Shown: positions 16,845 to 26,307, numbered from the stretch's first letter. The stretch is 64,000 bases of DNA from Sphingomonas phyllosphaerae (GCF_029623345.1 NZ_JAPYKH010000003.1:1-64000); one strand, 5' to 3'. Program-made: numbers and translations. Notes: a model not told the origin generated them from the letters alone.

Positions 16845-17690
16845 GTGCGGACCGTTCGCGCCACGATCGCGCTTCTCGCAGCCGCACTCGCGCTCCCCGC
16901 CGCTCCCGCCCTTGCGGCGAGCGGCGATCCGCCCGCGTGGACCCAGCCGCGCCCGCCGCTGCACCTGCTCGGCCCGATCACCTATGTCGGCACGCGCGGG
17001 CTCGGCGCCTATCTGATCCGGACCAGCGAAGGCGCGATCCTGGTCGACGCAACGATGGCCGAGAACGTCCCCGCGATCGAACGCAACATCCGCTCGCTCG
17101 GGCTGAAGCTCAGCGACGTCAAGCTCATCCTCGTCAGCCACGCGCATTTCGACCATGTCGGCGGGCTCGAGCGCATGCGGCGCGACACCGGCGCACGCGT
17201 GCTCGCCGGCCGCGGCGACGTCGCCGCGCTGCGCAGCGGGACGCCGCCGGGCGTGACCGACTATGGCGTCCACCGCTTCCCCGCGGTGGCGCGCGTGTCG
17301 CCGGTAGCGGACGGCGAGCGTGTCAGGCTCGGCGATGTCACGCTGCGGGCAGTGGCGACCCCGGGACATACGCCCGGCTGTACCACTTGGGTCACGCGCG
17401 TCGTCGATCACGGCCGCGTGCGCCAGGTGGTCTTCGCCGGCAGCATGACCGTCGCCGGTAATCGACTGGTCGGCAACCGCCGCTATCCCGCGATCGTGCG
17501 CGACTATCGCGCCACCTTCGACCGGATCGAGCGGCTGCGCGCCGACGTGGTGCTGCCGATGCACCCCGAGGCGGCCGACGTGTTCGCCCGCGCGCGCGCG
17601 GGGACGCTCGTCGCGCCGCGGCTGCTCGGCGACATGGCACGCGCGGCGCGAGCCGATTTCGAACGCACGCTGCGCGCGGAGAAGCGCTGA
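16845..17690 (+). CDS. Subclass B3 metallo-beta-lactamase
   Basis: 281 residues from a GTG at 16845, with a signal peptide (cleavage after ALPAAPALA), so periplasmic. The zinc ligands fit subclass B3: HAHFDH gives His99, His101, Asp103 and His104, the third site-1 histidine is His175 (PGHTPGCTTW), and His240 (LPMHPE) completes site 2. B3 enzymes hydrolyse penicillins, cephalosporins and often carbapenems; intrinsic chromosomal B3 enzymes are known in sphingomonads. No linked regulator or mobile element is present, so it looks native. The frame is open upstream to 16536 but that part lies in repeats. Confidence 0.88.
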   Translation: MRTVRATIALLAAALALPAAPALAASGDPPAWTQPRPPLHLLGPITYVGTRGLGAYLIRTSEGAILVDATMAENVPAIERNIRSLGLKLSDVKLILVSHAHFDHVGGLERMRRDTGARVLAGRGDVAALRSGTPPGVTDYGVHRFPAVARVSPVADGERVRLGDVTLRAVATPGHTPGCTTWVTRVVDHGRVRQVVFAGSMTVAGNRLVGNRRYPAIVRDYRATFDRIERLRADVVLPMHPEAADVFARARAGTLVAPRLLGDMARAARADFERTLRAEKR

Positions 17691-17785
17691 GCGGCGTTGC
17701 GCGAAGCCGGCGCATGCGCTTGGGTGCTTGTGGATCGCACCGGCATCGCCCCGACGATGGGACGGTGCCGACGAGAAGGAGAGAC

Positions 17786-18532
17786 ATGATGCGAAATCTG
17801 ACCAAGGCCGGTCTGGCTGCGCTCGCCCTGGCACTGTCGGCGACGCCGAGCGTGGCGCAGCGCGGCGCATCGGCGCCCAATACGCTCAGCGCCCGGGAGC
17901 GGGCGGCCGGCTGGACCCTGTTGTTCAACGGCCGCGATCTGACCGGATGGCGCTCGTTCAAGGGTGGCGCGCCCACACCGTCCTGGACGGTGCGCGACGG
18001 CGCGCTCGAGCTCACCGCCTCGGGCGGTCACATGAGCGGCGCCGATCTCGCCACCGCGGAGAGCTACGGCCCGTTCGAGCTCACGCTCGACTGGAAGGTG
18101 GAGAAGGGCGGCAACAGCGGTGTGATCTATCTTGCGCGCAACGTGCCCGAGACGACGCAGAGCTATGAGACCGGGCTCGAGATGCAGGTGCTCGACGATC
18201 AGGGCCACCCCGACGGCAAGATCCCGTCGCATCGCGCCGGCTCGCTCTACGACATCACCGTGCCACCGGCGGGCGCATCGCGCCCGGCGGGAAGCTGGAA
18301 CCATGCCCGGTTGCTGGTCGAGCCAGGCCGCATCCGCCAGTGGCTCAACGGGGTACCGACGGCCGACGTCTCCTACGGCGACGCGGCGTGGAAGGCGCGC
18401 GTGGCCAAGTCGAAGTTCGCCAAGATGCCGCTGTACGGTACCTTCACCAGCGGCGTGATCGCGCTGCAGGACCATGGCGAGCCGGTCGCCTTCCGTAACG
18501 TCAAGCTGCGCCGGATCGGCGCTGCGCGGTGA
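17786..18532 (+). CDS. DUF1080 family secreted protein (3-keto-disaccharide hydrolase-like)
   Basis: 248 residues with a signal peptide ending SVAQ and one DUF1080 (concanavalin-like) domain. Recognisable pieces are GWTLLFNGRDLTGWRSFKGG, 'ELTLDWKVEKGGNSGVIYLARN', 'YETGLEMQVLDDQGHPD' and 'SGVIALQDHGEPVAFRNVKLRRI'. DUF1080 proteins include periplasmic hydrolases of 3-keto sugars, so a role in glycoside breakdown is possible. The ATG at 17786 has AAGGAGAG just upstream; a second ATG follows directly. Confidence 0.9.
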   Translation: MMRNLTKAGLAALALALSATPSVAQRGASAPNTLSARERAAGWTLLFNGRDLTGWRSFKGGAPTPSWTVRDGALELTASGGHMSGADLATAESYGPFELTLDWKVEKGGNSGVIYLARNVPETTQSYETGLEMQVLDDQGHPDGKIPSHRAGSLYDITVPPAGASRPAGSWNHARLLVEPGRIRQWLNGVPTADVSYGDAAWKARVAKSKFAKMPLYGTFTSGVIALQDHGEPVAFRNVKLRRIGAAR

Positions 18533-18614
18533 TCCGGCCCGGGGCGGCGGCTGCCGAGCCGCTGCCCTGGATCAGTCGTCGGAACGATCGACCTTTCCCG
18601 CGCTTCTGAGGATT

Positions 18615-18851
18615 ATGGCTCGGTTTTATATCCAGTTTGCCGGTCGTGAGCGGGATGCGACCGGGATCGACTGCGCTGACGTGGCGGGGGCGCGCAACGA
18701 GGCGGTGCGACAGCTCGGAGGTTATCTCTCCGACCATCCCGGCTATGCCGAGGAGGGCCATTGGCGCGTGACGGTGGAGGACTCGAGCCGCCGCCCGCTG
18801 CTCAACGTGATTGTCGCGACCGTCGGCGTCCGCGGTGCCCCCGACGAATGA
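18615..18851 (+). CDS. DUF6894 family small protein
   Basis: 78 residues, beginning MARFYIQFAGRERDATGIDCADVAGARNEAVRQLGGYL (given in part) and ending with WRVTVEDSSRRPLLNVIVATV. This is the pattern of the small DUF6894 proteins that are abundant in Sphingomonas and Methylobacterium. Function unknown. It is isolated between the DUF1080 gene and the TadG operon. The ATG at 18615 is the first that leaves only the conserved domain. Confidence 0.8.
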   Translation: MARFYIQFAGRERDATGIDCADVAGARNEAVRQLGGYLSDHPGYAEEGHWRVTVEDSSRRPLLNVIVATVGVRGAPDE

Positions 18852-19025
18852 TGCGCGGCGCATTGTATACCGCTGTGCGAACGAATCCTTAAGTACGAAT
18901 GACATAGAAGGAAGCGACGAGGTCGTAGACCCGCGTCGCTCTCGGCTCCGTGAACGGGGAAGGGCGGCTGTCCTCCCCCCGCTCGCCGCGCGCGCCAGCG
19001 ACGCGTCGGGCCCCGACGCGGTCGC

Positions 19026-20915
19026 ATGTGTATGACGAGCTTTTCCTGGTTAACCCGCCTAGCCCGCGACCGCGGCGCAAACGTCGCGGCGTTGATGGCG
19101 GTGGCGATGATCCCGCTCGCCGCGCTCGCCGGCTCGGCGCTCGACGTGTCGCGCATGTACGTGGTCAAGTCGCGGCTGCAGCAGGCGTGCGACGCCGGCG
19201 TACTCGCGGGTCGGCGCTTCATGGACAGCGATGACAACGCCGCGCTCGACGCCAGCGCCACGGCGCAGGCTAAGACGTTCTTCACCAACAACTTCGGCGC
19301 CGGCTTCTTCGGCGCGACCGGCGCCAGCTTCACCCCCACCAAGACGAGTGACCAGCAGGTCGCGGGCACTGCCTCGGTGCAGGTGCCGATGACCGTTATG
19401 AAGATGTTCTCCATGGCCACCGCCAATCTCTCGGTGACGTGCAAGGCGCGCTTCGACATCGCGGATACCGACATCGTCTTCGTGCTCGACACCACCGGAT
19501 CGATGGCGTGTCGGCCGGAGGATACCGATGCGCAGTGCAGTAGCTATACCAACGCTAATCCGGCTCAGCCGTACACGCGCCCGAGCAGCGATCCCGACGC
19601 GATGCCGGGCTATCTCGGCTCGACCAGCTACGCCGTGCCCGAGACCACCACCGGCAACGGTTCTCGGATCAAGGCACTGCGCCAAGCAGTGAAGGACTTC
19701 GCGGCTGTGATCGCCTCGTCGGTCGATAGCAGCACGCGCGTGCGTTACGGGTTCGTCACCTATACCTCGACGATCAACGCTGGTAAGGCGATCAATCAGG
19801 TCTCTCCCGCGTATCTGTCGGGCGGCACAACGTCTGACAAGACGTGGTTCTATCAGACGCGCTCATTCAACGGGGGCGAGGCGCAGGAGAGCTTCACTGG
19901 TAGCCTCAACTCCAAGGCACAGGCCGACTGTACGACGGTGATGGGCACGCGGTCCTATGGAACGGCCGGAACGTTTAACACCAGCGCTACCGCGAACTAT
20001 ACGGGCGGCCAGCTGTGGAGCAACGGCAAATGTTACGGAAACGTCACCCGGAACATGGTGCCGACCTACGATTATGCACGCAAGGAACTGGATATCTCCA
20101 AGTTTCTAACCGGTGTCTCGGTCCCCGATCCGAGCAAGATAACCGGCGCAACCTCGGTTTGGGATGGCTGCATCGAAGAACGCTATACACAGGCGGGTAC
20201 GACCAACTTCACCTCGGACTCCTATGACCTCACGCCGGAGCTGGTCCCGACCAGCGATACGAAGACCAAGTGGCGGCCGATGTGGGCCGACGTCGAGTAT
20301 AATCGCGCGAACTACGGCGGCGAAGTCGGCAACGGCGAAGATCATAACAACCTCGGTGGCGCCAGCCGTCGGCAGCTTGGCTATTATTCCTGCGGTAAGC
20401 CGGTCCATCGCTTATCGACGATGACAACCGCTCAGATCGCCAACTACGTCGACGCACCTGACTTCAAGCCGCTCGGTGGCACCTATCACGACACCGGCAT
20501 GATCTGGGGCACGCGGTTGCTCAGCTCCGCTGGCATCTTCGCTTCGGACAATTCGGGCCGAACCGGCCAGCCGGCGCCCCGCAAGGTGATCGTCTTCCTC
20601 ACCGACGGCGACATGTCGCCGAACGCCACGCTCTACGGTCTGTACGGCGTCGAGAGCCTCGACCGCCGCGTCAGCAACGGCGACACCGGTAACCTCACGA
20701 CCTACCACAACGCGCGCTTCCTCTACGAGTGCGGCCGCGCGCGCCAGCTCGGCATCGACGTGTGGACGGTGGCGATCGACACCAGCTCCAGCGACCAGCT
20801 GACGCAATGCGCCCGCAACAGCTCGCAGGCGCTGTACACCACCACCGGCAGCGGGCTCTCCGCGATCTTCCAGAAGATCGCCAAGCAGGTCGCCATGCTA
20901 CGGATCGACCAGTGA
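19026..20915 (+). CDS. TadG-like pilus-assembly protein with von Willebrand A domain
   Basis: 629 residues. A TadG/TadE-type N-terminal segment (DRGANVAALMAVAMIPLAALAGSALDVSRMYVVKSRLQQACDAG, residues 16-58) inserts the protein in the inner membrane. A vWA domain follows with a MIDAS-type metal site DTTGSM (155-160) and later 'VIVFLTDGDMSPN'. About 300 residues rich in Thr, Ser, Asn and Tyr are inserted within the vWA domain; this stretch (about 19700-20450) is visibly less GC-rich than its surroundings. TadG proteins take part in Flp/Tad pilus biogenesis and adhesion. The first ATG (19026) or the third codon ATG (19032) may be used. It heads an operon with two TadE-like genes. Confidence 0.88.
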   Translation: MCMTSFSWLTRLARDRGANVAALMAVAMIPLAALAGSALDVSRMYVVKSRLQQACDAGVLAGRRFMDSDDNAALDASATAQAKTFFTNNFGAGFFGATGASFTPTKTSDQQVAGTASVQVPMTVMKMFSMATANLSVTCKARFDIADTDIVFVLDTTGSMACRPEDTDAQCSSYTNANPAQPYTRPSSDPDAMPGYLGSTSYAVPETTTGNGSRIKALRQAVKDFAAVIASSVDSSTRVRYGFVTYTSTINAGKAINQVSPAYLSGGTTSDKTWFYQTRSFNGGEAQESFTGSLNSKAQADCTTVMGTRSYGTAGTFNTSATANYTGGQLWSNGKCYGNVTRNMVPTYDYARKELDISKFLTGVSVPDPSKITGATSVWDGCIEERYTQAGTTNFTSDSYDLTPELVPTSDTKTKWRPMWADVEYNRANYGGEVGNGEDHNNLGGASRRQLGYYSCGKPVHRLSTMTTAQIANYVDAPDFKPLGGTYHDTGMIWGTRLLSSAGIFASDNSGRTGQPAPRKVIVFLTDGDMSPNATLYGLYGVESLDRRVSNGDTGNLTTYHNARFLYECGRARQLGIDVWTVAIDTSSSDQLTQCARNSSQALYTTTGSGLSAIFQKIAKQVAMLRIDQ

Positions 20916-21496
20916 GCGCGCGGCGCTCCGTGGCGCTCGACCGTCGCGGCGTCAGCACGATCGAGTTCGCGCTGCTCGCGCCCGTCCTGTTCATGGTGGT
21001 GCTCGGCCTTTTCGACCTGATGTACGGCGTCTACGTCCGCTCGGTGCTGGAAGGCGCGGTGGTCAAGGCGGGGCGCGACAGCGCGCTGGAGAACAACGCC
21101 GCCGACCAGAGCGTGATCGACGCCAAAGTGCGCACGATGCTCGCGTCGCTCGGCGGGGGCATGACGATCACCACGTCGCGCAAGAGCTACGCCAGCTTCT
21201 CGCTGGTCAAGCCCGAAGCGTTCGACGACCAGAACCGGAACGGCGTGCGCGATGCCGGCGAGTGTTTCGACGACGTCAACGGCAACGGCGTATGGGACGC
21301 CGACCCTGGCGTCGGCGGGCAGGGCGGCGCCAACGATGTCACCAACTACACCGTCACGCTGACCTACAACCGCATCTTTCCGATGGCGGCGCTGGCGGGC
21401 TGGCCCAGGGTGCAGTCGCTGACGGCGAGTACGCTGCTCAAGAACCAGCCGTACAAGACCCAGACCAGCAGCGTGGTGAAGTCGATATGCACCTGA
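20912..21496 (+). CDS. TadE-family pseudopilin with calcium-type loops
   Basis: 194 residues from a GTG inside the TadG stop (GTGA overlap). The N-terminus DRRGVSTIEFALLAPVLFMVVLGLFDLMYG is a TadE prepilin segment: a glycine before the cut, glutamate at +5 and a hydrophobic helix, to be processed by a CpaA-type peptidase. Residues about 108-138 contain DDQNRNGVRDAGE and DDVNGNGVWDAD, two EF-hand/dockerin-like loops that could bind calcium. It is expected to be a minor pilin. The frame is open upstream, but that part overlaps TadG and is a shadow. Confidence 0.88.
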   Translation: MSARRSVALDRRGVSTIEFALLAPVLFMVVLGLFDLMYGVYVRSVLEGAVVKAGRDSALENNAADQSVIDAKVRTMLASLGGGMTITTSRKSYASFSLVKPEAFDDQNRNGVRDAGECFDDVNGNGVWDADPGVGGQGGANDVTNYTVTLTYNRIFPMAALAGWPRVQSLTASTLLKNQPYKTQTSSVVKSICT

Positions 21497-22188
21497 GCCT
21501 CACCCCGCTCGCCGCGCGGCTGTGGCGCGATCGCTCGGGCGTGTCGATGATCGAGTTCGCGCTCACCTTGCCCGTGGTGCTGACGCTCGGCTGCTACGGC
21601 ATCGAGACCAGCAACCTGGCGCTGACCTCGCTTCAGGTCAGCCAGCTCGCGCTCAACCTCGCCGACAATGCCTCGCGTGTCGGCAGCATGCAGAGCGACA
21701 ACTCGACCCAGCTGCGCGAGGTGGACATCAACGACGTGCTCACCGCGGCGCGCCTCCAGGGGGCCAAGCTGGGGCTCACGACCCGGGGGCGCATCATCGT
21801 CTCCTCGCTCGAGGAGAGCGGCGGCAAGCAATATATTCACTGGCAGCGCTGCCTCGGCACGCAAGGCGGCACCGAGTTTGACTCGCATTTCGGCACCACG
21901 CCGGTAACGGCCGGCACCCAGACTGGTAGCGGCTTTGCCGGGACGGTGGTGACCGGGATGGGCAAGACCGGCGCGCAGGTCACCGCGCCGCCGGGCACCG
22001 GAGTGATGTTCGTCGAGGTCAATTACCTCTACAACCCGATCATCAGCAGCCGCTGGCTGAGCACGGGCGTGCAGCAGATGCGCTTCACCGCCTCGTTCAT
22101 CGTGCGCGACCGTCGCACCTTCGACATGGTCTACAATCCCGCGCCGGCGGCGCAGCGCTACACCTGCGACCGCTACACCGCGTCCTGA
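21487..22188 (+). CDS. TadE-family pseudopilin
   Basis: 233 residues. After a basic start the prepilin signal reads DRSGVSMIEFALTLPVVLTLGCYGIETSNLAL, the TadE signature with glutamate at +5. The remainder is a periplasmic domain without further motifs. The ATG at 21487 overlaps the end of the first TadE gene by ten bases. Together with TadG it forms a three-gene minor-pilin operon located about 33 kb from the main Tad operon at 55181-62399. Its 3' end overlaps the convergent reductase gene by 16 bases. Confidence 0.87.
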   Translation: MHLSLTPLAARLWRDRSGVSMIEFALTLPVVLTLGCYGIETSNLALTSLQVSQLALNLADNASRVGSMQSDNSTQLREVDINDVLTAARLQGAKLGLTTRGRIIVSSLEESGGKQYIHWQRCLGTQGGTEFDSHFGTTPVTAGTQTGSGFAGTVVTGMGKTGAQVTAPPGTGVMFVEVNYLYNPIISSRWLSTGVQQMRFTASFIVRDRRTFDMVYNPAPAAQRYTCDRYTAS

Positions 22189-22886
22189 GCCGCGGCGACC
22201 GCGTAGCGCAGGTGCAGTGCGCCGTGGTCGAGCTGGTCGACGCCGATCAGCTTGAGGCTGACCTTGCCCTTCAGCCCCGCGTCGCCCGCCTCGACGATCG
22301 CGCGGCTGTCGCCGCCGTCCAGCGCTGGCGCGAGGACGAGGTCGAACTGCTCGACCAGGCCGGCGGCGAGAAAGCTGCCGTTCACCCCGCCGCCGCCCTC
22401 GAGCAGCAGGTGGCGCGCGCCGAACCGCTCGCCCAGCAGGTCGAGCGCCTCTGCCAGACCGAGCCCGCCGTCGCGCTCCTCACAGACGATGTAGGAGACG
22501 CCGTCGCCGGCCAGCTCGGCCAGGTGCTCGTCCGAGACATCGGGGCCGAGCAGTACCACGACATGGTCGCCGTGCAGCTCGCTCGCGGTGAAGTGAAGCT
22601 TTCCGCCGCGGTCGAGCGCGATCGCATAGGGGCCGTGGTCGCGCGCGACATGGATTGGGCGCAGCGGCGTGCCGGCATCGGCGGGCGGGTGCGGGGTGCC
22701 CTTGGCCATCTCCGCCATGGTCACGCGGCCGACGATCCAGCCGTCCGCGGAATAGCGGTCGTGGATCGCTTCATAGGCGCCGGTCCAGTCGGTCGCGGTG
22801 CCGTCGGGGCTGTCGGTCCAGCGGCTCGGGTGGAGCCGGCCATCGAGCGAGCCCGCCATCAGACAGGTGAGGCGCGGCCGGGTCAT
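22173..22886 (-). CDS. RibD C-terminal/dihydrofolate-reductase-like protein
   Basis: 237 residues with the RibD_C fold. Visible landmarks are [20 protein letters not shown] at the N-terminus, '[13 protein letters not shown]', '[23 protein letters not shown]' for NADPH binding, and '[11 protein letters not shown]'. Members reduce pterin-like or pyrimidine substrates with NADPH; stand-alone forms such as this have uncertain substrates. Its start overlaps the stop of the upstream cupin gene (ATGA), so the two are one operon. Confidence 0.85.
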   Translation of the reverse strand: MTRPRLTCLMAGSLDGRLHPSRWTDSPDGTATDWTGAYEAIHDRYSADGWIVGRVTMAEMAKGTPHPPADAGTPLRPIHVARDHGPYAIALDRGGKLHFTASELHGDHVVVLLGPDVSDEHLAELAGDGVSYIVCEERDGGLGLAEALDLLGERFGARHLLLEGGGGVNGSFLAAGLVEQFDLVLAPALDGGDSRAIVEAGDAGLKGKVSLKLIGVDQLDHGALHLRYAVAAAQDAV

Positions 22887-23284
22887 GCGGCTGCCTCGCC
22901 GCGATAATCGGCGTCACTGACCGGCTCGAGCCAGGTGACCGCGCTGCCGTCCTTCTTCTCGGCGATGGCGATATGCGTCATCGCGGTTTCGGGTGCGGCG
23001 GCGTGCCAGTGGCGCTCGTCGGGCGCGAACGAGACGATATCGCCTGGCGCGATCTCCTCGACGGCGCCGCCCTCGCGCTGCACCCGCCCGCGCCCGAACG
23101 TCACGAGCAGCGTCTGGCCGAGCGGGTGCGTGTGCCAGTTGGTGCGCGCGCCTGGCTCGAAGGTGACGGTGGCGGCGGTGAGCGCGCCGCTACCCTCGAA
23201 GGGCATGTCGAGCCGAACAGTGCCGGTGAAATAGTCCGCCGGGCCGCGCGAAGACGCGATGTCGCCGCTGCGCGTGATCTTCAT
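22883..23284 (-). CDS. Cupin domain protein
   Basis: 133 residues forming a single cupin barrel. Motif 1 is [22 protein letters not shown] and motif 2 is [19 protein letters not shown], giving the usual metal-binding His/His/Gln-His set. It resembles the small cupins related to bacterial (R)-mandelonitrile lyase and quercetinase-like proteins. The ATG at 23284 is chosen because homology begins at MKITRSGD; an upstream ATG at 23317 would add eleven unconserved residues. It is cotranscribed with the reductase gene downstream. Confidence 0.85.
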   Translation of the reverse strand: MKITRSGDIASSRGPADYFTGTVRLDMPFEGSGALTAATVTFEPGARTNWHTHPLGQTLLVTFGRGRVQREGGAVEEIAPGDIVSFAPDERHWHAAAPETAMTHIAIAEKKDGSAVTWLEPVSDADYRGEAAA

Positions 23285-23382
23285 GGGTTGGTCTCCGCGA
23301 GGATGATGCGCACTCAACGCGGCGCATGCGCACCGTCTCCCTGTTGTCGCGATGAGCGGGTCGCGACGCCGCGTTGAGCGGG

Positions 23383-24933
23383 TCAGCGTGCTGCGCCGGC
23401 ATCGGCCGTGGCGTTCACGGCGGCCTGCGCGAGGTAACGTGGCGCCACCCGCGCCCGTGCGCGCTGCTCATAGGCATAGCCCGCGCCGAGCACCGCCTGG
23501 TCGCCGCCGCGCGTGGCGATGAACGAGAGGCCTACCGGCAGGCCGTCGGCCAGCCCCATCGGCACGGTGAGATGCGGATAGCCCGCGATCGCGGGCAGCT
23601 GCGATGCCGAGGGGCCGCCATATTGGTCGCCATAGACCCGATCGCTCGGCCAGGCGGCGTCGTAGCTCGGTTCCACCAGTAGCGTCGCGCGCGCTTGGCG
23701 CAGCATCGCGTCGATCCCCTGCGCCCCGGCGAGCCGCAGCGAGGTCGCGCGCGCGGCGCGATAGGCCGGGTCGTCGAGCCCCTTGGTCTGCTCCGCTGCC
23801 TCGAACAGCTCCTGGCCGAAATAGGGCATCTCGGCGCTGGCATGGGCGCGATCGAAGGCGATCACCTCGGCGAGCGTGCGCGTCGTGACGGTCGCCGGCG
23901 TCGTGGCCAGATAGGCGTTGAGATCGGCCTTGAGCTCGGTCTTGAGCACCAGCAGCTCGGCCTCGCCGAGCCCCTCGAGCTTGGGCGGCGTGACCTCGAC
24001 CAGCTCGGCGCCGACGGCGCGCAGCACCGCCAGTGCGGCGTCGTAGCGCGCGGCGAGCGCGGGGCGCAGCTCGGGCGGGCGAATCACCGCCACGCGCGCG
24101 CCGCTCAGCGCGCTGGTGGAGAGCGCGGCGGCATAGTCGGTGGTGCCGCCGGTCATGGCGCCGAGCAGCAGCGCGGTGTCGCGCACGCTGCGCGCCATCG
24201 GACCGGGCGTGTCCTGGCTGTGGCTGATCGGCACCACCCGCTCGGCGCTGACCAGCCCCAAGGTCGGTTTGAGCCCGACCAGCCCGTTGAGCGAGGAGGG
24301 GCAGGTGACCGAGCCGTCCGTCTCGGTGCCCACCGCCGCGGCGGCGAGGCTGGCGGCGACCGCGGCGCCCGAGCCGGAGGAGGAGCCGCATGCGGTGCGA
24401 TCGAGCGCATAGGGGTTGCGCACCAGCCCGCCGACCGCGCTCCAGCCGCTCATCGACCGGGTCGAGCGGATGTTGGCCCATTCCGACAGGTTGGTCTTGC
24501 CGAGGATCACCGCGCCCGCGGCGCGCAGCCGCGCCACCAGCGGCGCGTCGCGACGGGTCACGTTGCCCGCGAGCGCGAGGCTGCCGGCGGTGGTAGCGAC
24601 CGGGTCGGCGGTCTCGATATTGTCCTTGAGCAGGATCGGCACGCCATGGAGCGGCCCGCGGACGAGGCCGGCGGCGCGCTCGGCGTCCAGCTTGCGCGCC
24701 TGGGCGAGCGCGTCGGGGTTGAGCGCGATGACGCTGCGCAGCGTCGGGCCGCTGCGATCGATCTTGGCGATCCGGGCGATATAGGCGCGGGTGAGCGCCG
24801 CGCTGCTGGTCGTCCCGGCGGCGAGCTGCGCGCTCAGCTGCTCGAGCGATACTTCCTCCACCTGCGGCGCCGCGACCGCGGGCACCGCCAGCAGGCTCCC
24901 GGTGAGAACCATAGCCGTCATCGTCGCGCGCAT
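23383..24933 (-). CDS. Amidase signature enzyme, exported
   Basis: 516 residues with an N-terminal signal peptide ending AVPAVAA, so periplasmic. The amidase-signature triad is present: Lys103 ([12 protein letters not shown]), the cis-serine region in [15 protein letters not shown] (182-196), and the nucleophile Ser208 in [13 protein letters not shown]. The sequence is close to exported amidases annotated as glutamyl-tRNA amidotransferase subunit A-like, but the signal peptide rules out a tRNA role. It likely hydrolyses an amide or peptide amide outside the cytoplasm. It is divergent from apt. Confidence 0.9.
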   Translation of the reverse strand: MRATMTAMVLTGSLLAVPAVAAPQVEEVSLEQLSAQLAAGTTSSAALTRAYIARIAKIDRSGPTLRSVIALNPDALAQARKLDAERAAGLVRGPLHGVPILLKDNIETADPVATTAGSLALAGNVTRRDAPLVARLRAAGAVILGKTNLSEWANIRSTRSMSGWSAVGGLVRNPYALDRTACGSSSGSGAAVAASLAAAAVGTETDGSVTCPSSLNGLVGLKPTLGLVSAERVVPISHSQDTPGPMARSVRDTALLLGAMTGGTTDYAAALSTSALSGARVAVIRPPELRPALAARYDAALAVLRAVGAELVEVTPPKLEGLGEAELLVLKTELKADLNAYLATTPATVTTRTLAEVIAFDRAHASAEMPYFGQELFEAAEQTKGLDDPAYRAARATSLRLAGAQGIDAMLRQARATLLVEPSYDAAWPSDRVYGDQYGGPSASQLPAIAGYPHLTVPMGLADGLPVGLSFIATRGGDQAVLGAGYAYEQRARARVAPRYLAQAAVNATADAGAAR

Positions 24934-25092
24934 CGATCGCTCCTCATCGTTCGCACCTATCCTCGCGCGTTCTCAGGTGCTTGGGCAAGCGCGCGACGCG
25001 CCGGCGATGGACTTCCGCCCCGCACCGGCTAGGAACCCGCGACGGCTGCGCTCCGGCGCGCCTTCTTCTCTCCCGCTGCAGCGGAGCCGCGC

Positions 25093-25623
25093 ATGAACGA
25101 CGATCTTCGGGCCCTGATCCGCACCATCCCCGACTTTCCCAAGCCCGGCATCCAGTTCCGCGACATTACCACGCTGTTGCTCGATCCTGCCGGCGTGGCC
25201 GCCTGTGTCGAGCGGATGGTGGCGGCGACCGAGCGGCCGGTTGATCTGGTCGCTGGCATCGAGGCGCGCGGCTTCCTCTTCGCCGCGGCGCTCGCGGTGC
25301 CGCTGCGCGCCGGCGTGCTGCTGATCCGCAAGGACGGCAAGCTGCCCGGGGCGACCATCGCCGAGGATTATGCGCTCGAGTACGGCAGCGACCGGATCGC
25401 GATCCACGCCGACGCCTGCGCGCCGGGAGCGCGCGTGCTGCTCGTCGACGACCTCATCGCCACCGGCGGTACGGCGCGGGCGGCGGTGCGGCTGCTGCGC
25501 AAGGCCGGCGCCGAGGTGCGCCAGGCGCAGTTCGTCGTCGACCTGCCCGACTTAGGGGGTGCCGAGCGGCTGCGCGCCGACGATATCGCGGTCAGCGCGC
25601 TGGTGGCGTTCGAGGGCCACTGA
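25093..25623 (+). CDS. apt: Adenine phosphoribosyltransferase
   Basis: 176 residues converting adenine and PRPP to AMP in purine salvage. The N-terminus has IRTIPDFPKPGIQFRDITTLL, a strong Apt signature; 'AGIEARGFLFAAALA' and the PRPP-binding loop VLLVDDLIATGGTARAA follow. Length is normal for the family. It is a single gene with a short leader after the divergent amidase. Confidence 0.96.
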   Translation: MNDDLRALIRTIPDFPKPGIQFRDITTLLLDPAGVAACVERMVAATERPVDLVAGIEARGFLFAAALAVPLRAGVLLIRKDGKLPGATIAEDYALEYGSDRIAIHADACAPGARVLLVDDLIATGGTARAAVRLLRKAGAEVRQAQFVVDLPDLGGAERLRADDIAVSALVAFEGH

Positions 25624-25712
25624 GCCGCGCCGGAACCGCTTGCGCCCCAGCGCCGTTGGCTTCGTATTGGCGGCGCGTATCAGCCGCTTCCTCCGAGGTA
25701 TGGAGAGTTCCG

Positions 25713-26303
25713 ATGAGATGGACCCACATCGTCGCCGCTGGCCTGCTCGGCGGGCTGGCGGCCATGACCTCTGCCTGCTCCACCGGCTATGGCTATAGCG
25801 GAGTCGGCTTCGGCGTCGGCAGCGGCGGTTATTACGACGACCCGTACGGCGGTTACGGCTACGGCGGCTACGGCTACGCGCCGAGCTACTACGGCTGGAA
25901 CGACGGCTTTTATTACCCGGGCACGGGTGTCTACGTCTACGATCGATACCGCCGGCCGTTTCGCTGGAACGGCAACCAACAGCGCTACTGGCAGCAGCGC
26001 CGCGGCGGCTACGGCGGTCGCGACGTACGCGACAATTGGCAGGGGTTCCGCCGCGACGTCGGACGCGAGCGGCGCGATCATCGCGGCGACCTCCGCGCCA
26101 ACCGCGACGCCTATCGCGACGGCACGATCACGCGCGACCAGTTCCGCCAGGGGCGACGCGACGCGCGGCAGGAGTATCGCGGCGACGTCCGACGCGAGTA
26201 TCGCGAGATGCGCCGCGAGAATCGCGCCGAGGGCTATCGGGCGCCGCGGCCGGACCGATCGGATCGCGGGCCGGGGCCGCGGCGCGGGGAGCGCCCGCGC
26301 TGA
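25713..26303 (+). CDS. Gly/Tyr-rich then Arg/Asp-rich putative lipoprotein
   Basis: 196 residues, no family recognised. It starts with an export signal ending MTSAC, a plausible lipobox. A very Gly- and Tyr-rich stretch (about residues 25-60) follows, then the aromatic 'YYPGTGVYVYDRYRRPFRWNGNQQRYWQQR', then a highly charged tail dominated by RDxR-type repeats (RRDVGRERRDHRGDLRANRD in part). Similar low-complexity envelope proteins are common in sphingomonads. The ATG at 25713 is chosen because translation from 25656 would add unconserved residues before the signal. Confidence 0.75.
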   Translation: MRWTHIVAAGLLGGLAAMTSACSTGYGYSGVGFGVGSGGYYDDPYGGYGYGGYGYAPSYYGWNDGFYYPGTGVYVYDRYRRPFRWNGNQQRYWQQRRGGYGGRDVRDNWQGFRRDVGRERRDHRGDLRANRDAYRDGTITRDQFRQGRRDARQEYRGDVRREYREMRRENRAEGYRAPRPDRSDRGPGPRRGERPR

Positions 26304-26307
26304 CGGT

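Noticed and set aside
23383..24933. GatA subunit of the tRNA amidotransferase
   Set aside because: The amidase signature is present, but the protein has a signal peptide and no gatB or gatC neighbours.
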